DNA from: Mytilus edulis
Lineage: Eukaryota > Mollusca > Bivalvia > Mytilida > Mytilidae
Direction of reading: 5' to 3'
Assembly (NCBI RefSeq): GCF_963676685.1
Contig: NC_092353.1
Location: forward strand, 5,918,207 to 5,982,206
DNA length: 64,000 nt
In this document: piece after piece, positions 54,457 to 64,000 of the stretch
How the letters are laid out: every line of letters begins with the position of its first letter
Position numbering within the stretch: the stretch's first letter is position 1
Notes under the pieces: generated by a model
What the model saw: only the letters and a program-made list of their open reading frames with translations
What the model was told of the DNA's origin: nothing
Database searches by the model: none
Translations under genes and position numbers: made by a program

Positions 54457-56726
54457 TATATCTTTATTCTCACAACCCAAATTCCAAAGGTATAGAGATA
54501 ATTATACATATTTCAATACAATTCAGTCACATTGATAAATACACTAATCAGTGTCTAGCCAAATTGGAGAAAAACATTCGTTTTATTATGATTAAGGTCA
54601 GGTCTTGTACAAACAAATTAAAAGGTCATCAGTAACAGGCAAAGGAAAGAAAAGGATTAGAAGAGCAAACACTTTGAAAATTGATAGATAATGATCTTTT
54701 AAATCACATATCAATATAATAAAAATGCTTTGTTTGAGTCCAAGGTAAAAAGATTTCTCTTTCAGAAGTTTTTTACATAATAAATTGTTCAAACAGGGCC
54801 CTAGATAGCTGCAACTGGGTTAAAAAGTCATGTAATAATAGAACTTAACTGGATTTGAATAAATAGAGATAAAGTGCATGTCAAAGTAATCTAAAAAAAA
54901 TAATGATATCAATAACAAAAAAAAAGTCTCTTATTAATCCCTGTTATCTATTTTCTATAAAGGTGAAAAAAGGACAATTTAAAAATAAATAAATTTACTG
55001 ATATAAAACAGTATTAGAATTAAAAGTACATGATTTTATTAATAGCAATGTTTCACATTAAAATTGTAAAACCTATTACAGTGTAATACTAACAAAATAG
55101 TTAGGACTAAACATCTTTTCATACATCTACACAAACCAATTTTGATACCTGATCACTTTAAAAACTTTAAAATGACAAGCTGATGAAAACAAAACTCAAA
55201 ATATATAGTTGCATTAGAAAAATGTAAGCCAGGCTCAGCATGGTTATACCACTTCCTATAAATATAGAAATATTGAACACTCATCAAGGAAAATATTCAC
55301 AATTGTTGTACAACATTGTAGAAAAGAAATGATATTCAGATATAGGAGTCAAATCTTTTAATAAAATATTGCAGACTTGGATTGAGTTATTCTTTTTGAT
55401 TATCAATAACATAAAGCCATTAAATGACATTATATTCTATAAAATCTAAACAATTACGTATACAATCTAATTATTTGTCATGCAAACGTTGAAAAATTAT
55501 AAAAGGTAAAATAAATATAATTTTTTGTACATAATTTAGGCAATTAGTTTCTCATTTGAATTGTTTTACATTTGTCTTTTCTGGGCTTTTTATATAGCTG
55601 ACTATGTAGTGTGGGCTTAAATCTTTGTTGAAGTCCGTACAATAATCTATAATTGTTAATTTTGTCTCTTGTGGAGAGTTGTCTCATTGGCAATCATAAC
55701 ATATTTCCTTTTTTTATATCAAAACAAGAATCATGTTCTGTGTTTAATTATTTACAGGCAAAATACTGTTTTGGATTTAGAAGATGTTTTAAAATTTTCA
55801 AAATATTCTTGAAATTGACCTTTTTTACTAGAAATACCAAAACAGAAAAATCTTTATCACCTTTATCAGGTCATAGTCAAATCAGACCAAAAGTTTTTTA
55901 TACTTACAATTTTAAAAAGTGTGTTTTGATTGGTTTAAGAATGGTTACATAATGTTTTAAAGTAACTATTAACCTACTTAATTATTATTATGTGTTAACC
56001 AAGATAAGAAATATGCATGAGAAATCTAAAAATACATTGGTGAACAATTTTTTCCTCTCAATCAAATTTATTTAATGCATCAAGCTTATTTTAAATGTTG
56101 AAAGTTAGTACACCGCTATCATGTAAAAAGGTCCTTACAAAATCATAATTTTGTTGTTAAAATAAAACTCAAGATATTTCATGTATATTTGAATCATATA
56201 AAAGTATTGAAAGTACATTTTGTTTCCTTAATACTAAGCAGCTGTAAAACTTTCAGTTAAGTTGTGGAAGGTCAAACTAATAAGTCACAATATGAACATT
56301 CGTCTCAGTGGTCAACTGTATCTTTATCAGCTGAAAGTATAATATAAGATAATCAACTTATTTTAGAAACTACAAATAATAACCATAGAATTAATACAGA
56401 TTACTCCTACTATACCATATAAATATAGTTGTTTACATCCTAATTCACACTTGTTAATAGTTGTCATTTTCAATTTTGGTGAATATTTGGATATTTACCA
56501 ATCAAACTTATTTACATTTATACACATTTTCAGCCTTATACACTGACAATAATTTAAAGAGACACTGATAAAAAATAGATTACCTCAGTTCCAATACATA
56601 TGAAATACATATAGGCAATCCTATGATGAAAATTACTCTACTATTTGATAAAGATTTTTTTTAGCATCTAGTTATATGCCAACATCCTCATAAGATACAT
56701 CTACATCTACATTCTACGTTGATCTG
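54457..56726. other. AT-rich non-coding stretch
   Basis: About 2.3 kb. It contains one dispersed repeat (55592-55715). It could be 3' UTR or intron of a minus-strand gene if the segment at 56727-57047 is coding. No other structure seen. Confidence 0.35.
55592..55715 (-). repeat. Dispersed bivalve repeat, minus orientation
   Basis: TATAGCTGACTATGTAGTGT, TTGTTGAAGTCCGTACAATA, then AGTTGTCTCATTGGCAATCA and TAACATATTTCC: reverse complement of the same family. Confidence 0.75.
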
Positions 56727-57047
56727 TCAAAATTGACCATTACTCAACGCTTCTGGTGGGCGCAAGAAAAAGAGTAATTTTGTAAGATAACCAAAGAATA
56801 TACAAGCGAGTATAAAGTATAAAAAAAATAATAATAAAGCAATGTATAAAAAAGGGGGGTTCCCATTTGCTTTTCGTTCATCTAGCCTGAACCAATCTGG
56901 CTTCCGTGGCGGTACCAGGGAAAATAATCCCCGCCGGCACAGCTCCAGTCCACTTATTTCTACCAATAAGCAAATGATCTGATACAGACACATATGTAAT
57001 AAATCTCTTTCATTCATAGGGAGTACATGTTGATATGAGAATGACAT
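56727..57047 (-). CDS. Possible exon with one transmembrane segment, unknown protein
   Basis: A 106-codon frame covering a GC-rich island (about 56850-56960) that stands out from the AT-rich surroundings. It reads CRRGLFSLVPPRKPDWFRLD and ERKANGNPP, followed by a strongly hydrophobic run (FLYIALLLFFLYFILACIFF) and a stop at 56727. The hydrophobic part is encoded by T-rich DNA, where such runs arise easily by chance. Not recognised; an isolated last exon or a repeat are both possible. Confidence 0.25.
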   Translation of the reverse strand: MSFSYQHVLPMNERDLLHMCLYQIICLLVEISGLELCRRGLFSLVPPRKPDWFRLDERKANGNPPFLYIALLLFFLYFILACIFFGYLTKLLFFLRPPEALSNGQF

Positions 57048-57180
57048 TACATTACTTTAACATCACACTGAATAGAAGGAATCTATTTTGTGTAATCATT
57101 TAGTTCTTCTGTTTTTAACAGTAAGCTGTTTATCCTTCTTGATAATTTGATCTTACATAACTAATATTGCAAATATGCAC

Positions 57181-57460
57181 TTTTTCTTTGCACCTATCCC
57201 AAGTGAGGAGCCTCTGACCTTTGTTAGTCTTGTAACTTTTTTAATTTTAGTTTCTTTTGTATAATTGTAAGTTTAGTATGAAGTTCATTATCACTGAACT
57301 AGTATATATATTTGTTTAGGGGCCATCTGAAGGAGGCCTCTGGATGCGGGAATTTCTCGCTTCATTGAAGAACCGTTGGTGGACTTCAGCTGTTGTCTGC
57401 TCTATGGTCAGGTTGTAGTCTCCTTGACACATACCCCATTTCCATTCTAAATTTAACTTC
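57181..57460 (+). repeat. Naiad 3'-terminal tail, isolated copy
   Basis: CACCTATCCCAAGTGAGGAG, GCCTCTGACCTTTGTTAGTC, GGGGCCATCTGAAGGAGGCC and GTTGTCTGCTCTATGGTCAG, matching 15281-15545. No coding sequence is attached, so it is a severely 5'-truncated insertion, as expected of target-primed retrotransposition. Confidence 0.8.
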
Positions 57461-57756
57461 ATTTTGATAAACACTCATGTGATAGTATTTGCTGATTTTT
57501 TTCCATTTTATAAACCTTGTTCAATGTAATGAAGTATCTTTTATAGTTAAGATATAATTTATTACTAAAAGTTCCTGGTATATATATTTGAAGAAATCCT
57601 TGTCCCAAAAAAATGAAATTATATTTTTTAATTTTTTTTTAGAATAATATTGCTTTATAAACATTAATATGGTTGATCTATTATTGTCAAAAATTAACTC
57701 CACTTAGAAAAAGAAATATGTACTGTATATGATGTTTAAATGCTGATACAACTAGA
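57461..57756. other. Short spacer
   Basis: About 300 AT-rich bases between the isolated Naiad tail and the next Naiad copy. Nothing recognised. Confidence 0.4.
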
Positions 57757-59770
57757 ACTTTATTACCGGTGACCTTAACATTGTTAATAACACTTCTCTA
57801 CGAAATGTGTTATCGAAAGGTCCCAAATATCGTGAGCCTAAATCCATCAATTGGAAATACAACTTTAAAATTTTGATGGATTCAGTCGAGGATTATGCCA
57901 GGCAATGGGCTAAGCGCGAGAAGGAAGACGTAGACACTCTTTCCGAATGGATTAAGGCAGTGAGGTCGTTGATACAAATCAAAATTAAGAAACTGAATGG
58001 GTCCATCAATAACCATGCTACGTCAATCTTTAAAGACCCAAATGTTGCAAAACACCTATCCGACCTCCATGACAAATATGTTGTTGTCCCTGCAGATAAA
58101 GCCCCAAATAACATCGTTTTTGTGTGTAAAAGTCACTACATCAACTGCTTGATAAACGAATTAGGTATTGACAATTCACTTGGTAACTCAACATATACCC
58201 TCACGACACTTACCAAAGAGGAAATCCTGGATAATCATAGGTCTGTTCTATGTTCCTTTGGAATTTCAACCAAAGATGAAGAACTGGATCTTCCATCACT
58301 GTATTGGATACCTAAACTACATAAGTGTCCTTACAAACAATGGTATATTGCTGGGTCTTCCAAGTGCTCCACGAAACCTCTTTCTAAATTATTAACATCT
58401 ATTTTATCAGCAATCAAAGACGGGCTTCAAAGTTATTGTGAAACTGCCTATTCTAGAGGTGGCGTGAATCAGATGTGGATACTTAAAAATTCAAAAGATC
58501 TTTTAGAGTACATACAATCTAACTCTCTTTCATCTTGTAACAGTATTAAAACATTTGACTTTTCTACCCTGTACAAAAGTATTCCACATTCCAAACTAAA
58601 AGACAAATTGAAAGAGTTGATATTACTTTGCTTCATAAAAAAGAATGGCCAACGTAGATACAAGTATCTTGTCTTAGGGAGGGATAAATCCTACTTTGTA
58701 AAGAATCACTCTGATTCAAACAAAAAATTCTCTGAAACTGATATTATCAAGATGCTTGATTTCTTGATTGACAACATATTTGTTACGTTCGGAGGACGTG
58801 TTTTTCAACAGACTGTCGGCATTCCAATGGGAACAAACTGTGCCCCTCTACTCGCCGACTTGTTTCTTTATTATTATGAGGCTGACTTCATGCAGGAACT
58901 TCTTAGGAAGAAAGATAAGAAGTTAGCAATATCCTTTAACTCTACTTTCCGCTATATAGATGATGTTCTTTCACTAAACAATTCAAAATTTGGTGACTAT
59001 GTGGAACGCATCTATCCAATCGAACTAGAGATAAAGGATACTACAGATACAGTTAAGTCGGCTTCATATCTTGACTTACATCTAGAAATTGACAATGAGG
59101 GTCGGTTGAAAACAAAACTTTACGACAAAAGAGATGATTTCAGCTTTCTAATTGTGAACTTTCCATTTCTAAGTAGCAACATTCCAGCAGCACCTGCATA
59201 CGGGGTATATATCTCCCAATTGATACGATATTCCCGTGCTTGCATTTCCTATCATGATTTTCTTGATAGAGGTTTGCTGCTCACAAGGAAGCTATTAAAC
59301 CAAGAGTTCCAAATGGTGAAGTTGAAATCATCCCTTCGTAAATTTTACGGACGCCATCACGAGTTGGTTGACCGTTATGGAATAACCGTTTCACAAATGA
59401 TATCGGATATGTTCCTTACGTCGTAACTACAATCCCCTTCCCTTTCATGAATATGACCTACCGAATTAGACTTTTTACCGGATTTGTAATCACTTAAGCA
59501 ACACGACGGGTGCCACATGTGGAGCAGGATCTGCTTACCCTTCCGGAGCACCTGAGATCACCCCTAGTTTTTAGTGGGGTTCGTGTTGTTTATTCTTTAG
59601 TTTTCTATGTTGTGTCGTGTGTCCTATTGTTTTTCTGTTTGTCTTTTTTATTTTTAGCCATGGCGTTGTCAGTTTGTTTTAGATTTATGAATTTGACTGT
59701 CCCTTTGGTATCTTTCGTCCCTCTTTTATCGTGTTTATATACCAAATACCATGGACTTATTTATTTATAC
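57757..59770 (+). mobile_element. 5'-truncated Naiad-type element, Cys subfamily
   Basis: Homology to the Naiad at 11897 begins at ITGDLNIV (copy 1 residues near 400, just after its CxC motif) at about 57762. A TAG lies immediately upstream in frame, so the endonuclease part has been lost by 5' truncation. The 3' UTR (about 59427-59770) shares no tail with copy 1 but matches the reverse-oriented fragment at 49160-49350, defining a separate subfamily. Confidence 0.8.
57807..59426 (+). CDS. Naiad reverse transcriptase (endonuclease lost), long open frame
   Basis: A 539-codon frame with no stops. The first residues LSKGPKYREPKSINWK match copy 1 (LSKGPKYRPPSTVNW), and in-frame homology extends upstream to about 57762. 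RT motifs: palm Asp251 in FDFSTLYKS, IPMGTNCAPLLADLF, and YIDD with Asp385-386; also LYDKRDDFSF. Cys107 (TGT at 58125, in FVCKSH) aligns with the TGA at 13460 of copy 1. The region between motif A and IPMGTNC includes an insertion (about 265-320) consistent with the fingers insertion reported for Naiad and telomerase RTs. Without an endonuclease it is probably immobile, but the open frame indicates a recent insertion. Confidence 0.85.
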   Translation: MLSKGPKYREPKSINWKYNFKILMDSVEDYARQWAKREKEDVDTLSEWIKAVRSLIQIKIKKLNGSINNHATSIFKDPNVAKHLSDLHDKYVVVPADKAPNNIVFVCKSHYINCLINELGIDNSLGNSTYTLTTLTKEEILDNHRSVLCSFGISTKDEELDLPSLYWIPKLHKCPYKQWYIAGSSKCSTKPLSKLLTSILSAIKDGLQSYCETAYSRGGVNQMWILKNSKDLLEYIQSNSLSSCNSIKTFDFSTLYKSIPHSKLKDKLKELILLCFIKKNGQRRYKYLVLGRDKSYFVKNHSDSNKKFSETDIIKMLDFLIDNIFVTFGGRVFQQTVGIPMGTNCAPLLADLFLYYYEADFMQELLRKKDKKLAISFNSTFRYIDDVLSLNNSKFGDYVERIYPIELEIKDTTDTVKSASYLDLHLEIDNEGRLKTKLYDKRDDFSFLIVNFPFLSSNIPAAPAYGVYISQLIRYSRACISYHDFLDRGLLLTRKLLNQEFQMVKLKSSLRKFYGRHHELVDRYGITVSQMISDMFLTS

Positions 59771-60308
59771 CCGTACGAAAATTTCAACAGGAGTTCAACT
59801 GGACTTCAGCTGGACTTGAGACGTATTCCAGTCTGACTTTGAAAAATCCAGTCTGACTTGAGCCGTACACGTACTTTTTCTTATACTTCGGTTATTTGCC
59901 AGCCGGTATTTTCTTAAAAGTCCAACCGCACTTTTTGTAATTCTGACAAGAAAATAAATACGGCTGGACTTTTGAGGGAAATTATTCTTTCTGTACAATG
60001 ATCAGCAGGATTTTTGTCTTAGAAAATTTTACAGTCATTTATGAGCAGGAATTAAGACTTAGAAAATTTTCATCAGCCAAATCTGCCCTTACAGAAATAA
60101 AAAGTTTGTCACTAGGATTCTGTTCTTTGAAAGGAACAATTTCTTTCAAAATGGAAAAGAGTTATAAATGAAAATTTGCAAGTTATAATAATGATATCAT
60201 ATTTTTTTACAATATACTTTAAGATCAAACTATCAGATGTGATCTTTTCCCCTAAAATTTTCAATTCCATTATAAAATATTTAAAATAGACTGTAAATGA
60301 AAAATTGA

Positions 60309-60891
60309 AAGGAGTAGGTCTGGTAAGGACCAATTTTGGCCTCAAATTTCAAGTTCATCTGACGAATGAATTTGACCTCTTTTTGAACACTTAGGTGTCT
60401 ATTTCATTTGAATCAATTAGTTTATGTGAAAGATTTTAACTGATTTAGTCATTGAAAACGATCCGATTCAAGCTCAAATATGAAAAATCTACCAAATATG
60501 TCGAAAAATGTCACTTTTTAGATAGTTTTTGTCAAAAATGAAAGTGGCCGCATCTGTGTTCATCCAAAATCTTTATATATGTTATGTATTACCATAAAAT
60601 ACAACTTACATTTCAATATAAAGGATGAACACGAATGCGGCCACTTTCGTTTTACACGAAAACCGTCTAAAATTTAGCTAAAATGATAGAATTGTGAAGA
60701 TTTTAGTAATTTAGCGTGACTTAATGGTGCTAGTACTCGATATATGTGCATTGTATTGCCAAAATCAACCAATATTTATGTAGCAGAAGCATTCTACTGT
60801 CCAATATATATTTAAAAGTTTACATTTTAACAATTTTGTAAAACTGCTATATTTTGGGGCCAAAAAGGGGTCTTACCGGACCTACTCCTTT
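60309..60891. repeat. MITE with AAAGGAGTAGGTC ends
   Basis: Left AAAGGAGTAGGTCTGGTAAG followed by GACC.ATTTTGGCC; right GGCC..AAGGGGTCTTACCGG followed by ACCTACTCCTTT. The inverted ends are about 35 bases with few mismatches. A second internal inverted repeat (about 60535-60655: AAAGTGGCCGCATC.GTGTTCATCC and its inverse) forms a hairpin. Nested in the 59771-62492 element. Confidence 0.75.
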
Positions 60892-61046
60892 AATATAGGT
60901 GATATAATTTTGATTGAATTATATCCCAGTTAATATGTTTTCAACAATTATTTAACATTTTTACTTTTTCATGAAATAAAACCCCTAGCAAAATTACATC
61001 TATTAATAGGTTAAATTTATACATTTTCTAGTATATTTATATTTAA

Positions 61047-61266
61047 TTAGATGAATGCATAAAATAAATAATTATCATCATTCTTTAAATTAATATCAAG
61101 TAGAAACTTGAGCCATAACAGTGATTTAATAGCAGTATTATAGTCTTGTAGAGAGTGCCATCTGTTTTCAATTAACCTCAGTCTGGACAGGTCACAGGAA
61201 GTAGCATCTACACAGAGGTTGATCATGGGGCCATTTGAAGGATAACACATTTCTAAATAAATATAT
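61047..61266 (-). CDS. Possible terminal exon, unknown protein
   Basis: An acceptor-like TTGCAG precedes 61266. The frame reads YLEMCYPSNGPMINLCVDAT, SCDLSRLRLIENRWHSLQDY.. and stops at 61047. Base composition is clearly less AT-rich than its surroundings, which favours real or once-real coding. It lies inside the 59771-62492 element, so it could be part of that element's own gene or a captured host exon. Not recognised. Confidence 0.3.
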
Positions 61267-61547
61267 CTGCAATAACTATCACTTTTATTAAACATTTCAT
61301 AATTGAACCAATTAATAATTGATTTTCTTTTTTTTAATATATCACATATTCAAAATTAAGACATAAGCAAGAAGTCATATTAAGAAGACATTTTTTCACA
61401 GCTCCTCAAACAACCTCATGTATTGCAATACAACAAAATTTGAATTTGGAATAAACAAGAAGATGTGTCTTCTTTCTTAAACAAAATGAGAAATTTTACA
61501 TTGGATGTAAAGCAAATGTTTGTTCTTTTCACATTATATTAGAGAAG

Positions 61548-62057
61548 ATGGATCCTTCTGACTGGCATCAATTTCAATTTAGGAAGATTGCTGTTTGCAT
61601 GTATTTTGGATTGCATATTCTGGTAAGTACAATCTGATATGCTCTTTTTTCTTCAACATATTAATGAAATGATTACAACATTATAAATATATAGCTTAAT
61701 TTTTATTTTTGAAGTCAGAGTAAAAAGAATTAAAAAAACTACATTAAATACTTAATTATGCAAAATATTTCAGTTTGAGTGATTTTCAAAGCTTTACTTT
61801 ATTCCATTTATATGCACTTTAAATTTATTTAGTCTTAATATATAATCATGATAATTATAACCACACACTTTTAGGAGTAAGCATTTAGCATCATAATTCC
61901 CTGTTTCTTGATTTTGTCAGCAAGACAATAGAAAAAAAAGAAGAAATAAGCAGTACGACGTATATGCATAATGCCATCTGTTTTTTTTTTTTATTTTCAG
62001 ATTATACCAAGGGATGCATATCAAATCAGAAGAATCCACCATCTGAAGAAAAACTAA
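61548..62057 (+). CDS. Possible two-exon mini-gene, 43 residues
   Basis: ATG at 61548 opens MDPSDWHQFQFRKIAVCMYF followed by GLHIL, ending at a strong donor (CTG|GTAAGTAC, 61622). A strong acceptor (a T-rich tract with TTTTCAG) precedes 62001, and the phase-0 join gives IIPRDAYQIRRIHHLKKN and a stop. The splice signals are good and the phase is consistent, but the product is tiny and unrecognised. It may be the start of an alternative transcript. Confidence 0.3.
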
Positions 62058-62492
62058 GCAGTAGTAATCAAGAGGGAGGGTTCTGAGGGGGTGGAATCCC
62101 CCCCCCTAATTTTTTGTGGATCAACCCCTGCTGAGATCATCTTTAAAGGTCAAACAGAACTTTTTGAAGTCCAGCTGAACTTTTATGAGTTCAGCTGGAC
62201 TTCTTAATGTTCAGCCGGACTTTGTAAAGTCCAGCTGAACTTTATCGAGGCCATATTTTTGCCAGAAATGCCGGCTGGATTTTTTCAGACGTACTTTTAT
62301 GAAAGTCCAGCTGGACTTTCTGAACCGGACTCCTGCTAATTTAAATATTTCGAGCCGGTTTACGGCTACTTTCGCTGAAAGTCCAGCCGGGTTATCCATT
62401 ATAAGACATTCAAAGAAAAGTCCAAATGATTACGGTACGGTTCTCAGTACGGCTACTGTCCAGCTGGAGTACGTGTCATGTTTTTCGTACGG

Positions 62493-63054
62493 ATTACCAG
62501 AAATTAATCCTCCAACATGAGCCAATCACAAACTTTGACATTTAAACCCTTATTAAAGGGACTGATAACAACTTCTATAAATAATTAAAAGGAAAAGAAA
62601 TTATTATAAATTGAACGTATTGACTTAAATATTGAAAAGATATAATGACTGTCTTTTGGTAAAATAGAAATGAGAAGATGTGGTATGACTGCCAATGTGA
62701 CAACCCTTCAATTAGAAACCAAATGTTGTAGAAGCCAGCAACTAAAGGTCACTGCACAGCCTTCATCAATAAAAAAAAACCCATGCTGTACAGCAAGACA
62801 TAAAATACTCGTGTAAATTATCATCAAGGTCATGGCAACAAGTAAGTTGAGGCAGAAACTAGGAAAAGGTGATAAAATAAAACTCTAAATAACTTTTTTT
62901 GATCTACAAGGACTTTGTATTTATACTGATATGTATTTGTTAACATAAAACTTGTTTTGTTTTCTTTATATTTTTGTTATTAAATAAAATATGTGTTTGA
63001 TTTTTCTAAGGATTTTTACCTGAACCATCAATACTTAATGTATAGTTAAATCTG
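62493..63054. other. Non-coding stretch with a dispersed repeat
   Basis: Apart from the repeat at 62672-62840, about 400 AT-rich bases with nothing recognised. Confidence 0.4.
62672..62840 (+). repeat. Dispersed bivalve repeat, GTGCCAATGAGACAACTCTCC family
   Basis: AGAAGATGTGGTATGACTGC, CAATGTGACAACCCTTCAAT, AAGTCACTGCACAGCC-like text (AAAGGTCACTGCACAGCCTT) and ACTCGTGTAAATTATC-like end. This variant carries the GCCAGCAACTAAAGGTCACT section. Confidence 0.7.
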
Positions 63055-63060
63055 GTCACT

Positions 63061-63672
63061 ACATACCTGCCAACCTCTGAAACCTTCAGAGGGAGATCTC
63101 CCCCTCAGCTGAGATTTTGCGCGAACAACATTTTCAAGTGAAATATATGACTTTTTTATTTATTCATCTACAAAACACATATTTGAGTTAAAAGATATAC
63201 TTTATTTCTTCAAATATGGTTACATCCTAAGGTGTGTTTGATTCTTTTCTTTTTCATCATCTTTGACATATGCATCCCAACAGGACAGCTTTTCAATATA
63301 ATATCTCTGTTTCAAATGTTCTACATTGTTGTAAAGATTGTGCAATAACTCTATGCACATTCATATTTCATAAACTGTAGTTATGAATTTCAATTCAAAC
63401 CTTGAATAGAAGTATAGATCTTTTAAATGATTTTCAAAAGTTAATTTCTTTTTTTGTTCTAAGGCATACAAAATCATTTAATTGCCATCCTTTTATGATT
63501 CTTTGTTCAATTTGTATTTAATCTAGAAATTGTTTAATCAATTCAGGAACAAAAAATGTAATTAATGTTGACTGGTCATTCAAGGATTGTACCGGCAAGC
63601 AGAGATTTCCAGAATTTTGCCACTTGAGCGGGAGTCTCTCGCTCAATGGGGGGAGATTGGCAGGTATGGACC
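63061..63672. repeat. Non-autonomous DNA element with CATACCTGCCAA ends and GTCACT target duplication
   Basis: The inverted termini CATACCTGCCAACCTC and GAGATTGGCAGGTATG match with one difference. The same 6 bases, GTCACT, flank it (63055-63060 and 63673-63678) if the element runs from ACATACC to GTATGGACC. Internal GGGAGAT.TCCCCC and GGGAGTCTCTCGCTC blocks lie near the ends. The centre is non-coding. Confidence 0.65.
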
Positions 63673-63678
63673 GTCACT

Positions 63679-64000
63679 TTGACTTCAACTAATACAGTTT
63701 TCATTTTGCATGAAAATCTTAAATTATTAAACAGACAGGCATTTCATATCTAAAAGATTTGCAAGTGTCTGCATTATTCTTTCCATTACACTTCTTACAT
63801 CATATATATATTGAAGACTGCATCATGTTCAAGGCATATCTCCAAAATGAATAATGTTTATTATAAAACAGTTTGATTGTATGATACAAACTTCAATTGG
63901 TTAAAACTTTTTAAAAAGACTGTAACAGACGTGTTTAAAAAATTACATGCTTTTTATAGTAAGATCATTTCAAAACTTACTGTTTGTATCTTGACCATCT
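63679..64000. other. AT-rich non-coding stretch to window edge
   Basis: No ORF or repeat supported. Confidence 0.4.

Larger units (their letters stand above)
59771..62492. mobile_element. Putative DNA element with CCGTACGAAAA termini and palindromic subterminal arrays
   Basis: CCGTACGAAAA at 59771 is matched by TTTTTCGTACGG ending at 62492. Both ends carry many variants of AGTCCAGCTGGACTT, a palindromic unit (about 59785-59980 and 62150-62470). Arrays at both ends between inverted termini suggest transposase-binding sites of a cut-and-paste element. A target duplication is not evident. The interior contains a separate MITE (60309-60891) and two small exon-like segments. No transposase is recognised. 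Confidence 0.6.

Noticed and set aside
1-64000. CRISPR arrays, bacterial operons, ribosome-binding sites or rRNA genes
   Set aside because: None seen; intron-containing genes and eukaryotic transposons make a bacterial interpretation untenable.

Overview
This window looks like nuclear DNA of a bivalve mollusc, most probably a mussel (Mytilidae) or a close relative. The DNA is AT-rich, the genes are split by GT-AG introns, two inhibitor-of-apoptosis (IAP) paralogues are present, and much of the rest is transposons and short dispersed repeats. The assignment rests on gene and repeat character that I recognise, not on a database search.

Host genes. Two IAP-type genes lie head to head. The minus-strand gene (about 19.65 kb down to 4.93 kb) has four recognisable exons carrying BIR1, BIR2 and a split BIR3; its RING end is not seen and probably lies beyond the left edge. 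The plus-strand gene (35.46 to 45.78 kb) has seven exons with consistent splice phases (BIR1, BIR2, BIR3, two small linkers, C-terminal RING). The first half-exon of its BIR3 is cut short by a stop, so it may be a pseudogene or a truncated form. The two genes share exon borders and phases, which suggests duplication by inversion.

Mobile DNA, left to right. Several MITEs lie at 1-4.8 kb. A large intron of the minus-strand IAP gene holds a tyrosine-recombinase retrotransposon (DIRS/Ngaro type, 7.6-11.6 kb) and a Penelope-like element of the N-terminal GIY-YIG (Naiad) type (11.9-15.5 kb). A complete 9.4-kb PIF/Harbinger transposon (23.1-32.5 kb) sits inside a ~636-bp MITE; a second, uninterrupted copy of that MITE at 53.8-54.5 kb serves as an empty-site control. 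The plus-strand IAP introns hold a CACTA-like non-autonomous element (38.8-40.4 kb). Further right are a hAT remnant (47.5-49.1 kb), a decayed Naiad (49.9-51.8 kb), a 5'-truncated Naiad with a long open RT frame (57.76-59.43 kb), a 2.7-kb element rich in palindromic subterminal repeats (59.8-62.5 kb) and a small element with a perfect 6-bp target duplication (63.06-63.67 kb).

Main discovery candidate. The Naiad at 11.9-14.9 kb reads as one ~1,000-codon frame broken only by four UGA codons, with no TAA, TAG or frameshift. Each UGA sits where a Cys is expected: two positions flank the GIY-YIG start, one completes a CxxC, and one aligns with a TGT Cys codon in the second Naiad in this window. 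A SECIS-like hairpin lies about 70 bases past the terminal TAA. This fits a selenoprotein-encoding retroelement, a phenomenon reported for Naiads of clams and spiders.
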